A stretch of 64,000 bases of DNA from Protopterus annectens (lineage: Eukaryota; Chordata; Ceratodontiformes; Protopteridae): assembly GCF_019279795.1 (NCBI RefSeq), contig NC_056732.1:1073767540-1073831539 (forward strand), given 5' to 3'. Position 1 is the stretch's first letter, and every line of letters starts with the position of its first letter. This document shows, in pieces, positions 34,865-46,859 of the stretch. A program made the translations under genes and the position numbers. Under the pieces are notes generated by a model, which was given only the letters and a program-made list of their open reading frames with translations, was not told where the DNA came from and ran no database searches.

Positions 34865-36643
34865 ATGTCAGAAAAAGTTAACAATTGCATTTCTTGTGGG
34901 AAGCAAATACCTCATAAGGACTTTCATTCTTACTGTATTCCTTGCCTAAGCCCAGACCACGACGTCACAGGTTGCCGGTTTTGTGCTAGGTTTAATAAAT
35001 GAACTATCAAACGTCGGTTCGATTTCGCCCGATATTACTTTGGTAGGAAATTTAATTATACCATGCTGTCGGAGCAACCGATGACCGGCATGCATAAAAA
35101 ACCGCAAGGATAAGGATAGGCAGCCTAGACCCAAACCAGACTCCGAGGCCTCGGCTGGACCTGTCGCCGGTTCTCCGGTTTTCAGTGAGGCGCCTACGCA
35201 GCCCCTGACGACCGCTGAATTAGAACCCCAGGCGGCTTCTGATTCACAAGCGGAGAGTACTAGGCGCAGCCTACTTCTTCTTTAGGCCCTTCCGACTCCA
35301 TAGCAGAAGGAGATTCCGGTGCAGTAGAAACGCCTTCGGTTGCAGAAGGTGTCTTCAGGCCGACTACACTCACCATTAAATCTTATGTTAAGCTTAAAAC
35401 TCCATTAAAATCTAAAAAGACTGTACATCAGTCTCCAGCACAAGGCCCCATGCCTAAGAAACAAATACTTAAGATGGCTGAAGATTTAATTACCCTAATC
35501 AGGGGTTCCCATCTCCCTCCTGAAAAAAGGCCAAGACAAGAGGAGGATTATGCTTCCTCTGACCAGGTTTCAGTTTCCTCAGATTCTTCTGAGGAACAGG
35601 AATACTCTTTTCCCCCTTATGAGGATTCTGATGCTGAAGAGTCTATTCCCTCAGCATCTCCACCAGAAGACTACTCCTTTGGGGAAACTTTACATACCAT
35701 GAGGGAACATTTCCACTGCGAAGGCCAGGATTATTCTGATTCTAAGAAAAGGCTCTGAGAGTTCCTTTTACTTCCCCAGCACAGACCACTTGCTATCCCT
35801 CCTGTGTTAGACATTGTGGATGATGTTTACCTAGAATCTAGTCTTAACCCAGACTCTCTACCTCCTGCTCCAGCCAAACCAGACAGATACTACAGAGTCC
35901 CTGACTCGCACAAATTCCTATATAAAAGCCCTGTTGCTGACCCAGAAACAATTTCCCAGGGTCCCAAAGGGGTCAAGGCCTCCATTGCTAAAAATCCTGC
36001 ACCCTCTGAAAGGGATTCCAGAGCACTAGATAGATGGGGAAAGAAGGTGTACACCTCAGCTACTCTAGCTATGAGAGCCTTAAATTGCCAGTTTCACATG
36101 CTAAAATATCAGCAATTCCTAATGTCTCAATTAAAACAAAAAATGGGCACACACTCAGAGCAGCCTGATTTCAAGGAAATGCAGGATCTGTTACATGCAG
36201 CTGAACAGGTGGGCAAATATACTTTACAATGTGGATTTGATTCATTGGAAGCTTCCTGTAGAGCAGCAGTGACTGGGTCTGTCATACGGCTAAAAGAACA
36301 AACCCTGCCTGATCATGTTAAAGCAAAGTTATTGGATGCACCTTTACAGCAGGATGTTTTATTTGGTGTAAAGGCAGAGGAGGTTTTAAAGAAAATGGAG
36401 GATAAGGCAAAATCTATGCAGACGGTCAAGGATTTTTTACAGGTTCAACCCCCTCGGTTCAGCAGAAATTGGCCAACAAAAAACTGGTCCTTTCCAGCAT
36501 CTGACAGACCAAAGAGGGGCAAATACAGACACCCAAGGGGCAGAGGTCAATCCCAAGGCCCTTACAAACTTCGCCAACGGGGTACCGCTACCCAGAAAGG
36601 AGGAGAAGACAGGCCCCAAGCTAACAGAAGACAAACACAATGA
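34865..36643 (+). pseudogene. DIRS gag-like protein, copy 2
   Basis: Starts at ATG 34865 with MSEKVNNCISCGKQIPHKDF, followed by HSYCIPCLSPDHD and CRFCARF. These are three Cys-x2-Cys pairs with interspersed His, consistent with a zinc-binding N-terminus. The frame is disturbed between about 35000 and 35400. It is open again from MAEDLITLIRGS through an acidic Ser/Glu-rich stretch to a stop at 35756-35758, then from LDIVDDVYLESS (35804) for 279 codons to 36643. That last part holds a helical region and a basic GRGQSQGPYKLRQRG tail suited to nucleic-acid binding. All long pieces are in one frame. Nucleocapsid or capsid function is inferred from position. Confidence 0.8.
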
Positions 36644-36689
36644 CTTAACCCTCAGACTGCCAAGCAAATCTCTCTTGGCAGCTCCCTTG

Positions 36690-38550
36690 GGAGGAAAAAT
36701 TATCACTTTTTGCAGACAACTGGCACATCATTACAAAAGACAAATGGGTCCTAAACATTGTTTCACAAGGATACAGATTCCACTCACACCTTGCCAAGGA
36801 TAAAAGGAATGCCAAACCTGCCACCAAATCAATGGGCGGAGGCACAAAAACAAATTACAGCTCTCATGGACATGAGAGCCATTCAACAGGTACCTACACA
36901 GGAGCAAGGACAAGGATTTTACTCAAGACCCTTTCTAGTCCCCAGAAAGGACAAAGCCTGGAGACCAATTCTGGACCTTTCAATTCTAAACACCTATCTC
37001 CAAGTACCCAAATTCAAGATGCTAATACTACAGCAGCTTCTTCCCATGCTGGGCAAGAAGGCTTGACTAGAAACGTTGGATCTCAATGAGGCATACCTGC
37101 ATGTCCCTATCAGACAAAATTGCAAAAGATACCTCTGTTTCATTGCAGGTTCAACTCATTATCAATTCTCTGCACTGCCCTTTGGCTTATCTACTGCGCC
37201 CAGGGTCTTCACAAAATGCCTGGCACCAGTAATTGCATACTGCAGACAAAGAGGAATTCAAATATACCCATACCTGGACGACTGCCTTATTCAAGCAGAA
37301 AGCAAGGACATTCTTTTAAAGCATCTGGCGTTTGTCAAACACCTTTTAAGTTACCTAGGGTACACAGTAAACGAAAAGAAATAAAAATTAGTGCCCTCAC
37401 AGAACATAACATTCCTGGGTGCCAGCTTGAATACAGCGGCCCAGATGGCTTATCTCACGCCAGACAAGCAACAACAGCCGATTCAATATTTCAAAATGAT
37501 GGCAACAAAGACCCAACTCCCTGCAAGAAGAATTCTGCAGGCCTTGGGATTCATGGCATCTTGCATACTCCTAATACCATTTGCAAAACTGCATATGAGG
37601 AAATTACAATGGTACCTGAAGAGCGTATGGACACAGCACAGCCACAGCTTGGAAACAATGATACCACTCATTCCCTGCCTTCAACAGGAGTTCCTATGGT
37701 GGGCACAGGCATGTCACCTCAACAAGGGTCAGCCTTTTACCTTGCCCACAGCCAGGCAAACTATAACAACAGATGCATCGGACTATGCCTGGAGAGCACA
37801 CATGGCAGGATGGTGCATTCAGGGCAAATGGAACACAGATCAAAGGCATCTGCATATCAGTCAAAAAGAAATGCTAGCTGTACAGAATGCTCTAACAGCT
37901 TTCAAGGACCTCTTACATCCAGGACAACTCCTAATAAAGACAGACAATACCACAGTTATGTGGTACATAAACAAGCAAGGGGGCACACACTCCTACCCCC
38001 TATGCAGGCAAGCAATGACCTTGTGGAACACAGCACTGACTTACCAAGTTCAACTACAAGCACAATTCCTGCCAGGAAAGAAAAACGCATTGGCAGACGA
38101 CCTAAGCAGAAACATCATGGATCCCCACGAGTGGAAACTGGATCCACAAGTATTTGCAATGATAACTCAAAAATGGGGATGCCCAGACATAGATCTGTTT
38201 GCCAACCCCCAAAACTACTAACTTCGAAAATATTGCACAAGGACATTCCACCCACTAGCTTGGAAGGTGGACACCCTCTCCTTCAGTTGGAAAACATTAA
38301 CAGTGTATGCCTTTCCTCCACTGCCTCTTCTTGCAAAGGTGCTGCTGAAAGTCAGATTAGAGAGGCCACAAATGATACTCATTGCTCCAGACTGCCAACT
38401 CCAATACTGGTATCCAGTACTAAGGACCATGGCCCACGGCCCACCATGGATTTTACCCCAAATTCCTCACCTGCTCACTCAGCAAAACAATCAGATTCTA
38501 CACAGCCAGCTCAAGACTTTAAATCTGGCTGCATGGCAAATTACCTAAAC
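36690..38550 (+). pseudogene. DIRS pol: RT, RNase H, MT-like domain (copy 2)
   Basis: The RT starts near 36690 (DNWHIITKDKWVLNIVSQGY), shifts once near 36780, then stays in one frame to 38548. It shows NQWAEAQKQ, RPILDLSILNTYLQVPKFKM, a TGA at 37064-37066 where copy 1 has Trp, LDLNEAYLHVPI, ALPFGLSTAPRVFTKCLAP and YLDD (37271-37282). A TAA follows at 37382. RNase H shows TTDASDYAW, QKEMLAVQNAL, TDNTTVMWYINK and FLPGKKNALADDLSRN. The MT-like domain shows WGCPDIDLFANPQNY, a TAA at 38219 where copy 1 has Gln, then YAFPPLPLLAKVLLKVR and MILIAPD. Three point stops and one shift are the only visible breaks. Confidence 0.88.
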
Positions 38551-38559
38551 AACCAGCCA

Positions 38560-39591
38560 ACACCTCTATCTAAAGCTGTTATGGATGTCATTCTGGAGAC
38601 CAGGAGGCCCAGCACCAGGAAAGCCTATTCAGACAAATGAAAAAGATTTTACGCATGGAACCAGGCTAAAGGCCAAAATCCCCTTGTTCCAAACATTCCT
38701 CGGATTCTACAATACTTAACTGAGATGTTGCACAGAGGACTTTCTTTTTCATCTATTAAGATCCACGCCTCAGCGATTTCAGCTCACTACAACACGGATC
38801 CTCCTTTATTTTCACATCCACTCTTAGTACAGTATTTCAGAGGGGCTAAGAACATAAGACCGCCCAGGAGAGCACCAACACCAACTTGGGATCTCAACTT
38901 TGTTCTGGAAAAGCTTACACTACCGCCCTTTGAACCAGCTATTTCAGCAGAGTTATCAAGTTTATATCATGGAAAACTGCCCTGCTACTAGCAATAACTT
39001 CAGCACGAAGAGTCTCAGAGCTACAGGCCCTAATGGCAGTGGAGCCTTTCCTCATTTTTCATAAAGACAGAGTCGCTTTATGGACTAACCCTTCCTTTAT
39101 GCCAAAGGTGGTATCCAGTGTGGCCCTAAAACCAAACCATTCATTTGCCCACCTTTTTCCCAAACCCCCAGAGCAAAGGAGAAAGACTCCTGCACTCTTT
39201 GGACATTCACAGGCAATTACGTTACTACTTGGATAAAACTAAGGCTTTCAGTAAATCTGACCAGCTCTTTGTATCCTATGCTACAGGATCACAAGGAAAA
39301 GCTATCTCAAAACAGACCATTTCAAAATGGATAGGGCATTGCATACGTTCCTGTTACACACATCATGGGAAACCGGTACCTGTTACCATTAGGTCCCACT
39401 CCACCAGGGCTACAGCTACATCAACAGCCTTTCTCAGGGGGGTACCAACCAAGAATATTTTGGAAGCTGCAACTTGGAGTTCAGTGCATACCTTCACCAA
39501 GCACTATTACTTACCTCTATACTCTAAGACTAGAGATGGTTTTGCCACTGCAGTTCTGCAGGGCCTACTAGCTTCTCCAAACCCTGTTTAA
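38560..39591 (+). pseudogene. DIRS tyrosine recombinase (copy 2)
   Basis: Starts with AVMDVILETRRPSTRKAYSDK and has a TGA at 38638-38640, probably from Trp. It continues with LTEMLHRGLSFSSIKIHASA and LEKLTLPPFEPAISAEL, is shifted near 38955, and reads Box I SARRVSELQALMAVEPFL near 39000. Another shift lies near 39150. The last 148 codons (39145-39591) are open and include GKAISKQTISKWIGHCI, Box II HSTRATATS (near 39403), AATWSSVHTFTKHYY with the conserved His/Trp, and the nucleophile Tyr. All catalytic residues (R, HxxR, H/W, Y) are visible across frames. Confidence 0.85.
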
Positions 39592-39614
39592 CTCCACCAC
39601 CCATCCTTAGCTTT

Positions 39615-39735
39615 GGGATTCAACCCAAGTGTGATGACTGCAGCAGTGTAACACGATGAACATAGTACAGTTTTGTACCTACCATAAATGTAGATGTTCG
39701 AGTGTTCACACTGCTGCAGTCCAGGTTACCCTCCC
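39615..39735 (+). repeat. DIRS copy 2 internal complementary region
   Basis: The left half (caacccaagtgtgatgactg and onward) is the reverse complement of the left terminus. The right half (gtacagttttgtacctacca and onward) is an exact reverse complement of the right terminus at about 40027-40058. The join of the two halves reads like the junction of a circle made from the two ends. Confidence 0.88.
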
Positions 39736-39875
39736 TCCATCCCCTCTGAACTACCTGAACTTTTCTATACCTTACTATCTCATACAACCTTTGTGGTGTA
39801 TTTGCTTATAACTGAAGGTATTATTTGTATTTTCTATACATGTTTCATTGGCAATATATATTGCCCACCTACTAG

Positions 39876-40058
39876 GGGGCACCTGACATCTGGGGCAAGA
39901 AAAACTGAAGAAAATGGCGTTGGATGCCTCTTATATACCCCTGGTGCACTGACATCAGGGAAGAAGCGACAGCAACCGACGCCGGGCCAAGACTTTGGAA
40001 CTCGGGCTGACTGCGGGACCGCCTGAACATCTACATTTATGGTAGGTACAAAACTGTA
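39876..40058 (-). repeat. DIRS copy 2 right inverted terminal repeat
   Basis: Reverse complement of the left repeat, with an outer extension (gaacatctacatttatggta and onward) that only the internal complementary region matches. This fixes the right end near 40058. Confidence 0.85.
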
Positions 40059-40479
40059 CTTTCTTCATTAGGTCACGGTTGTAGTAGCTCCTAGTTATAT
40101 GGGATGATTGCCAAAGCTTATATAGGAAGGGTGGTGGAAGCAGGGCCAGACTCCAGGAGTCCAAGAAGAATAGATCTAGAAAAAGCAGTTTTGACCCTGG
40201 AAAAAAGTTAAACTTGTAGCATTTTGGAAAAGTGAGTAAAGATGACCAAGTTGCTGCCTTAAAACTTCCTCTAGAGTCCCCCTCTTTTCTCTAATTTGCA
40301 AGGTTGGTTGAGGTAGAAAAGTGTAGCTAGGGAAGGAAAGGTCATACAGTCAAGCAGATTTGTTGTTTGGGAAGGAGCCTGCTGACCATTTCTTTACTTT
40401 TTTCCCTTGGTATCCCCTTGCCATTTTTTCCTTTATTGTTGTTTCCCTGTTTTCTGATGCTGTCTGGGATATGGTGTTT

Positions 40480-40499
40480 TTTTTTTTTTTTTTTTTTTA
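40480..40499. repeat. Poly-T run
   Basis: About 19 T followed by AAGAAAAA, just outside the minus-strand DIRS gag relic. It may be the A tail of a lost minus-strand retroposon; no body was recognised. Confidence 0.7.
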
Positions 40500-40539
40500 A
40501 GAAAAAGTCCCAGACTGGAGGGATAGATTATGCTAATTT

Positions 40540-42090
40540 TTGGAACAAGGGACTGGAAAATTTGCTTAACTCCCTGAATAAGCTTTCCTATCTCATCAAA
40601 ACATTTAAGACTTCAGCAGAAGAATTGCTAAAAAAAGCTTTTGTTTAAAGGAGAATTTAGGGTCTGAGATGTCACATTTTCAGGGAGACTCTGCAGTCTG
40701 AGCCAGGCATATCTTTGCATAACTGAGCTTGAAGCTGTGGAAACTTTATCAGTAGCATTATAGGAACTTTTCAAGGTGTGTTTAGTGATTAAGGAAACTG
40801 AAGAAAGCATATTGACCAGGGGACGATTTAACTTCCAAAGGAGGTAAATTAGAAATTACCTAATTCATATCAGAGAAGATGGCAGTGAGGAATTTGGCTG
40901 TATGAGCTTGTTAGTTTATTACTCTAAAGGCCAAGTTAGAAGTTATATACACCTTCTTACTATATCTTTTAAAATTCTTCCGTGTTTGTCACTGGGTTGG
41001 AAGAAGTTAAAGGTTTTGAAGATCTATCTTTATTCAAGGAAATGGCAGAACGGTCAGCCAAAGGGTTTCTAAACATGTATTTCTGAGAATCAGGCACTTT
41101 ATGTAGCCTATCAGGTTTTTGGAGTAGGATGTTGGATATCAGGTGAGGAACAGGCAGAGTTAAATGTATCCTCTACAGCCCCATAACGGGTGGAATCGCA
41201 AGGGGTTTAGGGGGAACAGTGTGAAGAAGGTCATAGTACTCCTTCAAGGTCTTGGAAATTTCTTTTCCCTTCTTTTGAAAAATTCCTTCATTCTAGAAAT
41301 AGTGTCTGAAAAAGAAGTCTCAACTTGGGAGATAGAAATGCTCTCCTCAAGGTGGACTGATTTGAGATCATAATCAAGACCCTCTTCTGATGATGAAGAG
41401 GGATAGCTTTTCCCTTTTGGACATGCTGGCAGTGGAGAAATTTGCAGAGATGGAAATGCCTTGAAAAGTCCCTTAGCAAAATTATTCTAATCATTCCTAG
41501 AACCCTTAGCATCAGCCATAGTGGAAGGTAGAGAAAGGCGTTTCATCATCTGTGATTTTTTTTCCATTGGGGTAACAAGATTTATGGTCTTGGACATATT
41601 GAATGCCCAAGCCTACATAAAGGAGCTAGTTACCTCATCCCGGACTAAAATCTAAGGTATCCCGTCCATACCGTCTGTTAACTGAAAGTTCTTTTCTCCC
41701 TTCTGAATGACAGCTTGGCATCCGATTAAGGAGGACCACCCCTGTTCCTAACCCCTTAGCGGCGTCTCTTGGAGCAACACTAGAGGGATTGAGAACCTCA
41801 GGCTGATGAAATGTCCACAATAGAATCATCAGTCTGTGACCAGTAAAGAGACGCTGAAGGCAGGATTGCTTTGGAATTTTCTTTAGTATATATTTTCTTC
41901 TTTTGTTACTGAAATGGGGACATCTGATGGCAGTGAGCTAGTTTCTGTGGAGGAATGTGTAAGGGCCTTTAATCCTTGGTTCTCAAGAAAAATATTCATG
42001 CTATTCAGCTGACTATGAATTATCTTGGGTGTAAAAGAACAACAGATTTTACAAGAGTGGACATTGACTCCCCTAAACAAAAAAGAAAAG
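40540..42090 (-). pseudogene. Decayed DIRS gag, minus strand
   Basis: Read on the minus strand from 42090 down, it has a relic of the Cys-x2-Cys start (VHSCKICCSFTP, near 42035). Then come MADAKGSRND at 41519 and an acidic segment (SSSSEEGLDYDL, LEESISISQVETSFSDTI) matching the copy 2 block that ends in FGETLHTM. Later come SKKVYITSNLAFRVIN (near 40965), matching GKKVYTSATLAMRALN, and LRLQSLPENVTSQTLNSPLN (near 40665), matching the LKEQTLPDHVKAKLLDAPLQ region. RT and recombinase are absent. Heavily mutated and from a more distant DIRS family than copies 1 and 2. Confidence 0.65.
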
Positions 42091-42383
42091 CCATGTGAAA
42101 AGCATTGTATAGGATTTGCCTGCCAAATGGACAGTTCCCTTTTCTACCAAACATAAACAATTTACCACAACTTTTCAACCCAGAAGTAAAAGGTGGGTGC
42201 CATTAGGGGTACTTATCTGCCCAAAAGCTGATTTTGGCTTGAGTGAGTGCATATTTGTCCAGTCAGGAACATTCACAAATAAAAACTGGAGAAGTTTCTA
42301 AATATGCAGTTTTAGCTTAAAATGCAGAATTATGGGTAATAGCTTGAGTAGCTGAATCAGCTGATAAAAATAAAAATGCTGCT

Positions 42384-42761
42384 CTTCTGAAGTATTGCTT
42401 CTTCTTCTTTCAGCTGTTTCCCGGTTCGGGGTCACCACAGTGTATCACCTGTCCGCACATGATTGGCAGTGGAGTTTTACGGTGTTGAGTTGCCAGCCCG
42501 GCACTCAACCTTCCACGGAAGGCACACACATGCACACACTCACGCCTAGGGCCAATTTAGAGTATCCAATCCACCTACAGCATGTCTTTGAGATGTGGGA
42601 GGAAACCGGAGCACCCAGAGGAAACCCACGCGACCATAGGGAGGACATGCAGACTCCGCACAGAAGGCACCCCAGCCGAGGATCGAAACGGAGAACCTGT
42701 TACTGTGAGGTGGCAGTGCTAACCGCTGCACCACCGCTGCCACCCCTTCTGAAGTATTGCT
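42384..42761 (+). mobile_element. Retroposed fish-type dispersed repeat with 16-bp target duplication
   Basis: The 346-bp insert (42400-42745) is flanked by perfect copies of cttctgaagtattgct at 42384-42399 and 42746-42761. It contains GTGGGAGGAAACCGGAGCAC and CAGTGCTAACCGCTGCACCA, wording I know from repeats spread across many fish genomes. Long target duplications imply LINE-type insertion. An open frame of 122 codons across it is incidental. Family name not certain. Confidence 0.85.
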
Positions 42762-42910
42762 AATTTATGGATATTGAAATGTGATATTGTATACCATGTG
42801 CAGCAGTAATTCAGAGTTATAGCTATATGTCTTGCACGAAATTTGCATATTTAACAGTTATGTTTCACTGTTGAGTAGGGGGTTGTGAAGTCATCATTAT
42901 GAAAGTTGCT

Positions 42911-43044
42911 GGCCCCGATTCCAAAAGACTTACACTGAGAGCAGGTGATTTGGAATCTGATCTCCATAGTAAGTCTGTTTATAGATAGGCCTTGCACCAA
43001 AGTAAGTCACTTACACTGAGAGTAAGACTTTCTGAATCAGAGCC
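42911..43044. mobile_element. Short MITE with terminal inverted repeats
   Basis: The ends GGCCCCGATTCCAAAAGACT and the reverse complement of the right end, GGCTCTGATTCAGAAAGTCT, pair over about 23 bp with 6 mismatches. The internal cttacactgagag block occurs twice. Length 134 bp, no coding capacity. No target duplication is clear. It lies 250 bp upstream of a MYD88 exon. Confidence 0.6.
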
Positions 43045-43148
43045 AACTTGCACCGAGACCCCAGCCCACTGTCTTGACCACCATTCCACATTGATTGTTA
43101 ACACATTTAAAACAGGCTGTTGTGAAGGTTTTTATACCATGTCACTGA

Positions 43149-43487
<339 letters not shown>

Positions 43488-43592
43488 TAATTTTTTGATT
43501 AATTTTAGATAAGTAATGTGTTAGTGTGTAGAAATATATCCATATATGATGCACAGAAGTTTCATATCAGATGCATAGTCACATATCTCTCT

Positions 43593-43784
43593 CTCTCTCT
43601 CTGTGTCACACTCACTCACTCTCACACACTCACTCACTCACTCACTCTCACACACTCACTCACTCTCACACACTCACTCTCACTCACTCACTCACTCTCA
43701 CTCACTCACTCACTCTCACTCACACACTCTCACTCTCACTCACACACTCTCACTCACTCACTCACTCTCACTCTCACTCACACA

Positions 43785-43849
<65 letters not shown>
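43593..43849. repeat. CACT-rich simple repeat grading into (AC)n
   Basis: Tandem ctcactca and ctcacaca variants over about 200 bp, followed by about 32 AC units. Located 120 bp after the exon, in MYD88 intron 3. Open frames across it are low-complexity Ser/Thr/His/Leu. Confidence 0.97.
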
Positions 43850-44329
43850 CAGCTGGAGACAAATGTAAAGTCTAGAAACTTAACCTGAAGTCTGTGGTAA
43901 AAAAAAAAGTCTAAATCTGCATTCTTCATCATCATCATTATTATTAGTGGACACATTCCCCATCAGTCTCTAATGGGAGTTGAAACTCCTGTGTCTAGTG
44001 AGTGGGAAGCCCAGATCTGTGTAACATAGCCAAGTATCACGTGAACAAGCTTACTGTAGATGGATAATGTCTTGAGAGTTTAAATCTGCCGTTGGGTGTT
44101 TTGTAGTTCCATAGAACACCCTTCACTGAAGATGCAGTACCATGTGGAAAACTACTGAGAAGCGTCGTAAACTGTAGTTGTGTCTTTTCTATGAGGTGTT
44201 TTATTCTTGCATAGAAAGTGGATGTACAGCTGAAGTATTTGGTTTGCAAAAATGTGAAAGTCTAGAAAAGATATAAAATCTGAGTGTTGCAAGCTCCACA
44301 GCTGTACTTTCAGAATGTGCAGTAATTTA

Positions 44330-44520
44330 CAAGAAACCAGACCACGAGTCCAGCCCAGCTGACTGGATGGATGAACACAAATTATCACCTTGGATATGCA
44401 GGGAAAATGTACTTAATGGGGAAACTACTAATCTCCCATCAATATTGAATGGTATGTCTGAGCTTCTTGATGGCATCCTTGGCTGTAGGCTGAGTTGGAA
44501 CCTATGAACCTGTTTACATA
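44330..44520 (+). repeat. SINE-like dispersed repeat, copy B
   Basis: Counterpart of 8115-8290, with better kept ends: ctgactggatggatgaacac, cttggatatgcaggg, gagcttcttgatggcatcct and a gaacctatgaacctg tail. Located in MYD88 intron 3. Confidence 0.55.
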
Positions 44521-45690
44521 AAGGACTCTGAATGAGGATAAAGTTGCCTATATTGTATGAGGTACACGTACATATTGCACCCCTCCCCTTTTTCAGAAAC
44601 AAAAAAAAATGTTTCTGTCTTTTGGGGGCCAGTAGTTACACTTTCCATGTGCTATTTTGTATTTTGACATGTTGGAGTTGCTTTTATCAAATGGGTTTAT
44701 GGCAACTTTAACTTCAAAAATGGATTTATGACAACTTTAATTTCAAAAACTGCATTTTTTGTTTTGTATATCGTACCAGTTTATTCTCAAAATGAAAATT
44801 GATATCAAAACCTCTCCTCATTTATATTACCTTTCAGATCTGATTGCACTTTTCACTTTAAATAATACTTCCTAGTTTAAGACCTGTCTGAATGTCTAAC
44901 AGTTTTTCTGCACAGTCTTCCGAATATTGAGTACTTAGGGGAGTCTGTGGTCTGCAGTGCTGATGACAGTATAGTAGGAACTTCCTGTTGTGACACGTCA
45001 AAGGGCAGTTCATAAGGGTTCTTTTTATCACCCTTTTTTGGAAATGTCTCTTGGTGGCTCATCTTTAGATATGTCACTGTGCACTTCTCTGAATACCCCA
45101 ACATTCCTGTAGGCGTCATGAACACACACCATCTTTGTTCAGCACAATTACTGTGAAACGTATTACTTTTGAAGTGATGTCCACTGTTTTTTTTTCTAAG
45201 CAGTTTTCCAACATTACAAATGACAAACCATCTTGGTTGCTGACTTGATGTGCCTCATTAGAAGGCTGCTGTGCAATTATAGCTTAGTAGAGCCAAATGC
45301 ACCCCCCACATGCTGCAGACCTACATAGCCAGTGGCTGTCAAAATTAGAGTGGAGTGGACCACCTCCTTTACCGTCCAGGGGTGGGTGAGCCTATATTAA
45401 ATGCTGTTATCTGCTCTGACTTCTGTAGTGCCTGGGTTACTGATCAGTCCAGGCCATCTGCAGCACAGTCTGTTTTTTTCTTCTGTATGCCATGTAGCTA
45501 GAGTCTCACTGCAATTACCATCAAAGTCTCAGTTCCTCATAGACATGGGGGGTGGGGGTGGCATTAGAAATGTTTCTGTTAGGGAAATAGGCAGGAGGGT
45601 TTATTCCTCTTGCTTTTTTGGTCCTCAAGGACTGGAGTCTGCAATTAATCAAGGACCTTAGCAGTTTGTGTTTGATTCATATTCACATGT
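44521..45690. other. Intron sequence, nothing recognised
   Basis: No ORF, repeat or RNA signal that I can support; a short G-rich run lies at 45547-45560. Confidence 0.5.
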
Positions 45691-46420
45691 CTTGCCGTGG
45701 TTCAATATCTATAAAAGGGGACCCTAGCAGATGTGGTGCATCTAGACTTCAGTATTAGCGTCACTAGAGCTTAGTAGGAAAGCTAATCTTGTGGCTGTAG
45801 CCCTAGATATGAGGAACTAAGCTGAAAAAGTAGCTGCTTGACCTGAGTAGAAGAGCACTGTTACAGGACGGACTGAGAGAAAAATAAATCATTAAGCAGT
45901 GGAGTGACATTGGATTTATTGTTTGTACCAGTCCTTTTGAAGTGTATTAGTGTCAGGTATCACAGGCTCACTTTATATGTTTAAGATATAAAGAACTGTG
46001 TGTTACTCGCTGATGGAAAGCCAGTCTTCAGACAGACCCAAAACAGCTGGCATTGTGGAGGGATGGTTTGCAGCAGGTACTTAATGCAAATTTAAACAAG
46101 ATTGAGTACTTTGAAGAGGAAAAACATGGAAAACCTAAAATTTGGATGGTTGACCTAAAGCAGGACAGAGAAGGAAAAAGATATGGGATAATAATCACTC
46201 CCTAACACTGAGGTCTGCATAGCACGAATGGTCTCCAAAATGTTGGATTCATTCATCCTTCTGTTCTACAGGTCACTAATAAGGTTAGATATGAAGTACT
46301 TTATAGAGCAGTGGTTACTTTAGAGGCAGAGAGATTTTTTGTTTGGAAGGCATATGGTGTGGTTTTACCATAATACTGAAGGGCATTTAGAGCTGGGTTT
46401 AGGAGCAAAGCTTCGAAAAA
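45690..46420 (+). pseudogene. Decayed CR1-like reverse transcriptase fragment
   Basis: Scattered CR1 RT blocks in correct order: ADVVHLDFSISVTRA (near 45732), SGVTLDLLFVPVLLK (near 45899) in place of SGVPQGSVLGPLLF, KRKNMENLKF and TEKEKDMG (near 46160), and MVSKMLDSFILLFYRSLIRL with DMKYFIEQ (near 46230-46310), matching the block before the CR1 C-terminus. Stops are frequent. Lies within MYD88 intron 3. Confidence 0.5.
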
Positions 46421-46859
46421 CTGGACACTTGCATAATAGGAGAGAACAGTGTGATGCACGTTGGGCACAGTCTCACTGATTATGGATAAGTGGTAAGGGT
46501 GGAGTTGAAAAGGCAAACAGGATGAGGGAAGGGGGCAAGGATAGCAGTTGGAAAAGAGATGCCTGAAGTTAACTTGGGAATTTCTCACCGAACATATGTG
46601 CAATATACTGACTGAGGCACCAGCACATTGTAAGCCATTTAAGGGTTTAAGAGTTGCTTGGAACAAAGCAAGAAGTGTCTGTGCCGCTGAAACAGGAAGG
46701 ACATTTGCAGCTGTCAAACAGACTTGGTAGACTGTGGATCTTTATCTTTTGGCATATGTGCATGTTCATATGCTTAGACACCACTGCTTCTAAAGTGCCT
46801 TTGGATGAAATTGCTAGGTTTAATGGATGCATGTTGTTATATCAGCGCCTAGAAACTTG

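Larger units (their letters stand above)
34503..40058 (+). mobile_element. DIRS-like tyrosine-recombinase retrotransposon, copy 2
   Basis: The best preserved DIRS copy in the window: inverted repeats 34530-34745 and 39876-40058, gag 34865-36643, RT/RNase H/MT 36690-38550, tyrosine recombinase 38560-39591 and an internal complementary region 39615-39735. Most pol lesions are single-base stops in one frame (37064, 37382, 38219), so it is younger than the other DIRS relics. A right-end-like sequence lies at 34503-34529, directly before the left end. Confidence 0.92.

Noticed and set aside
37120..38640. A 506-codon open frame, the longest in the window
   Set aside because: It overlaps DIRS copy 2 pol in another phase. 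The RT and RNase H motifs are in the neighbouring frame, and the protein matches nothing I know.
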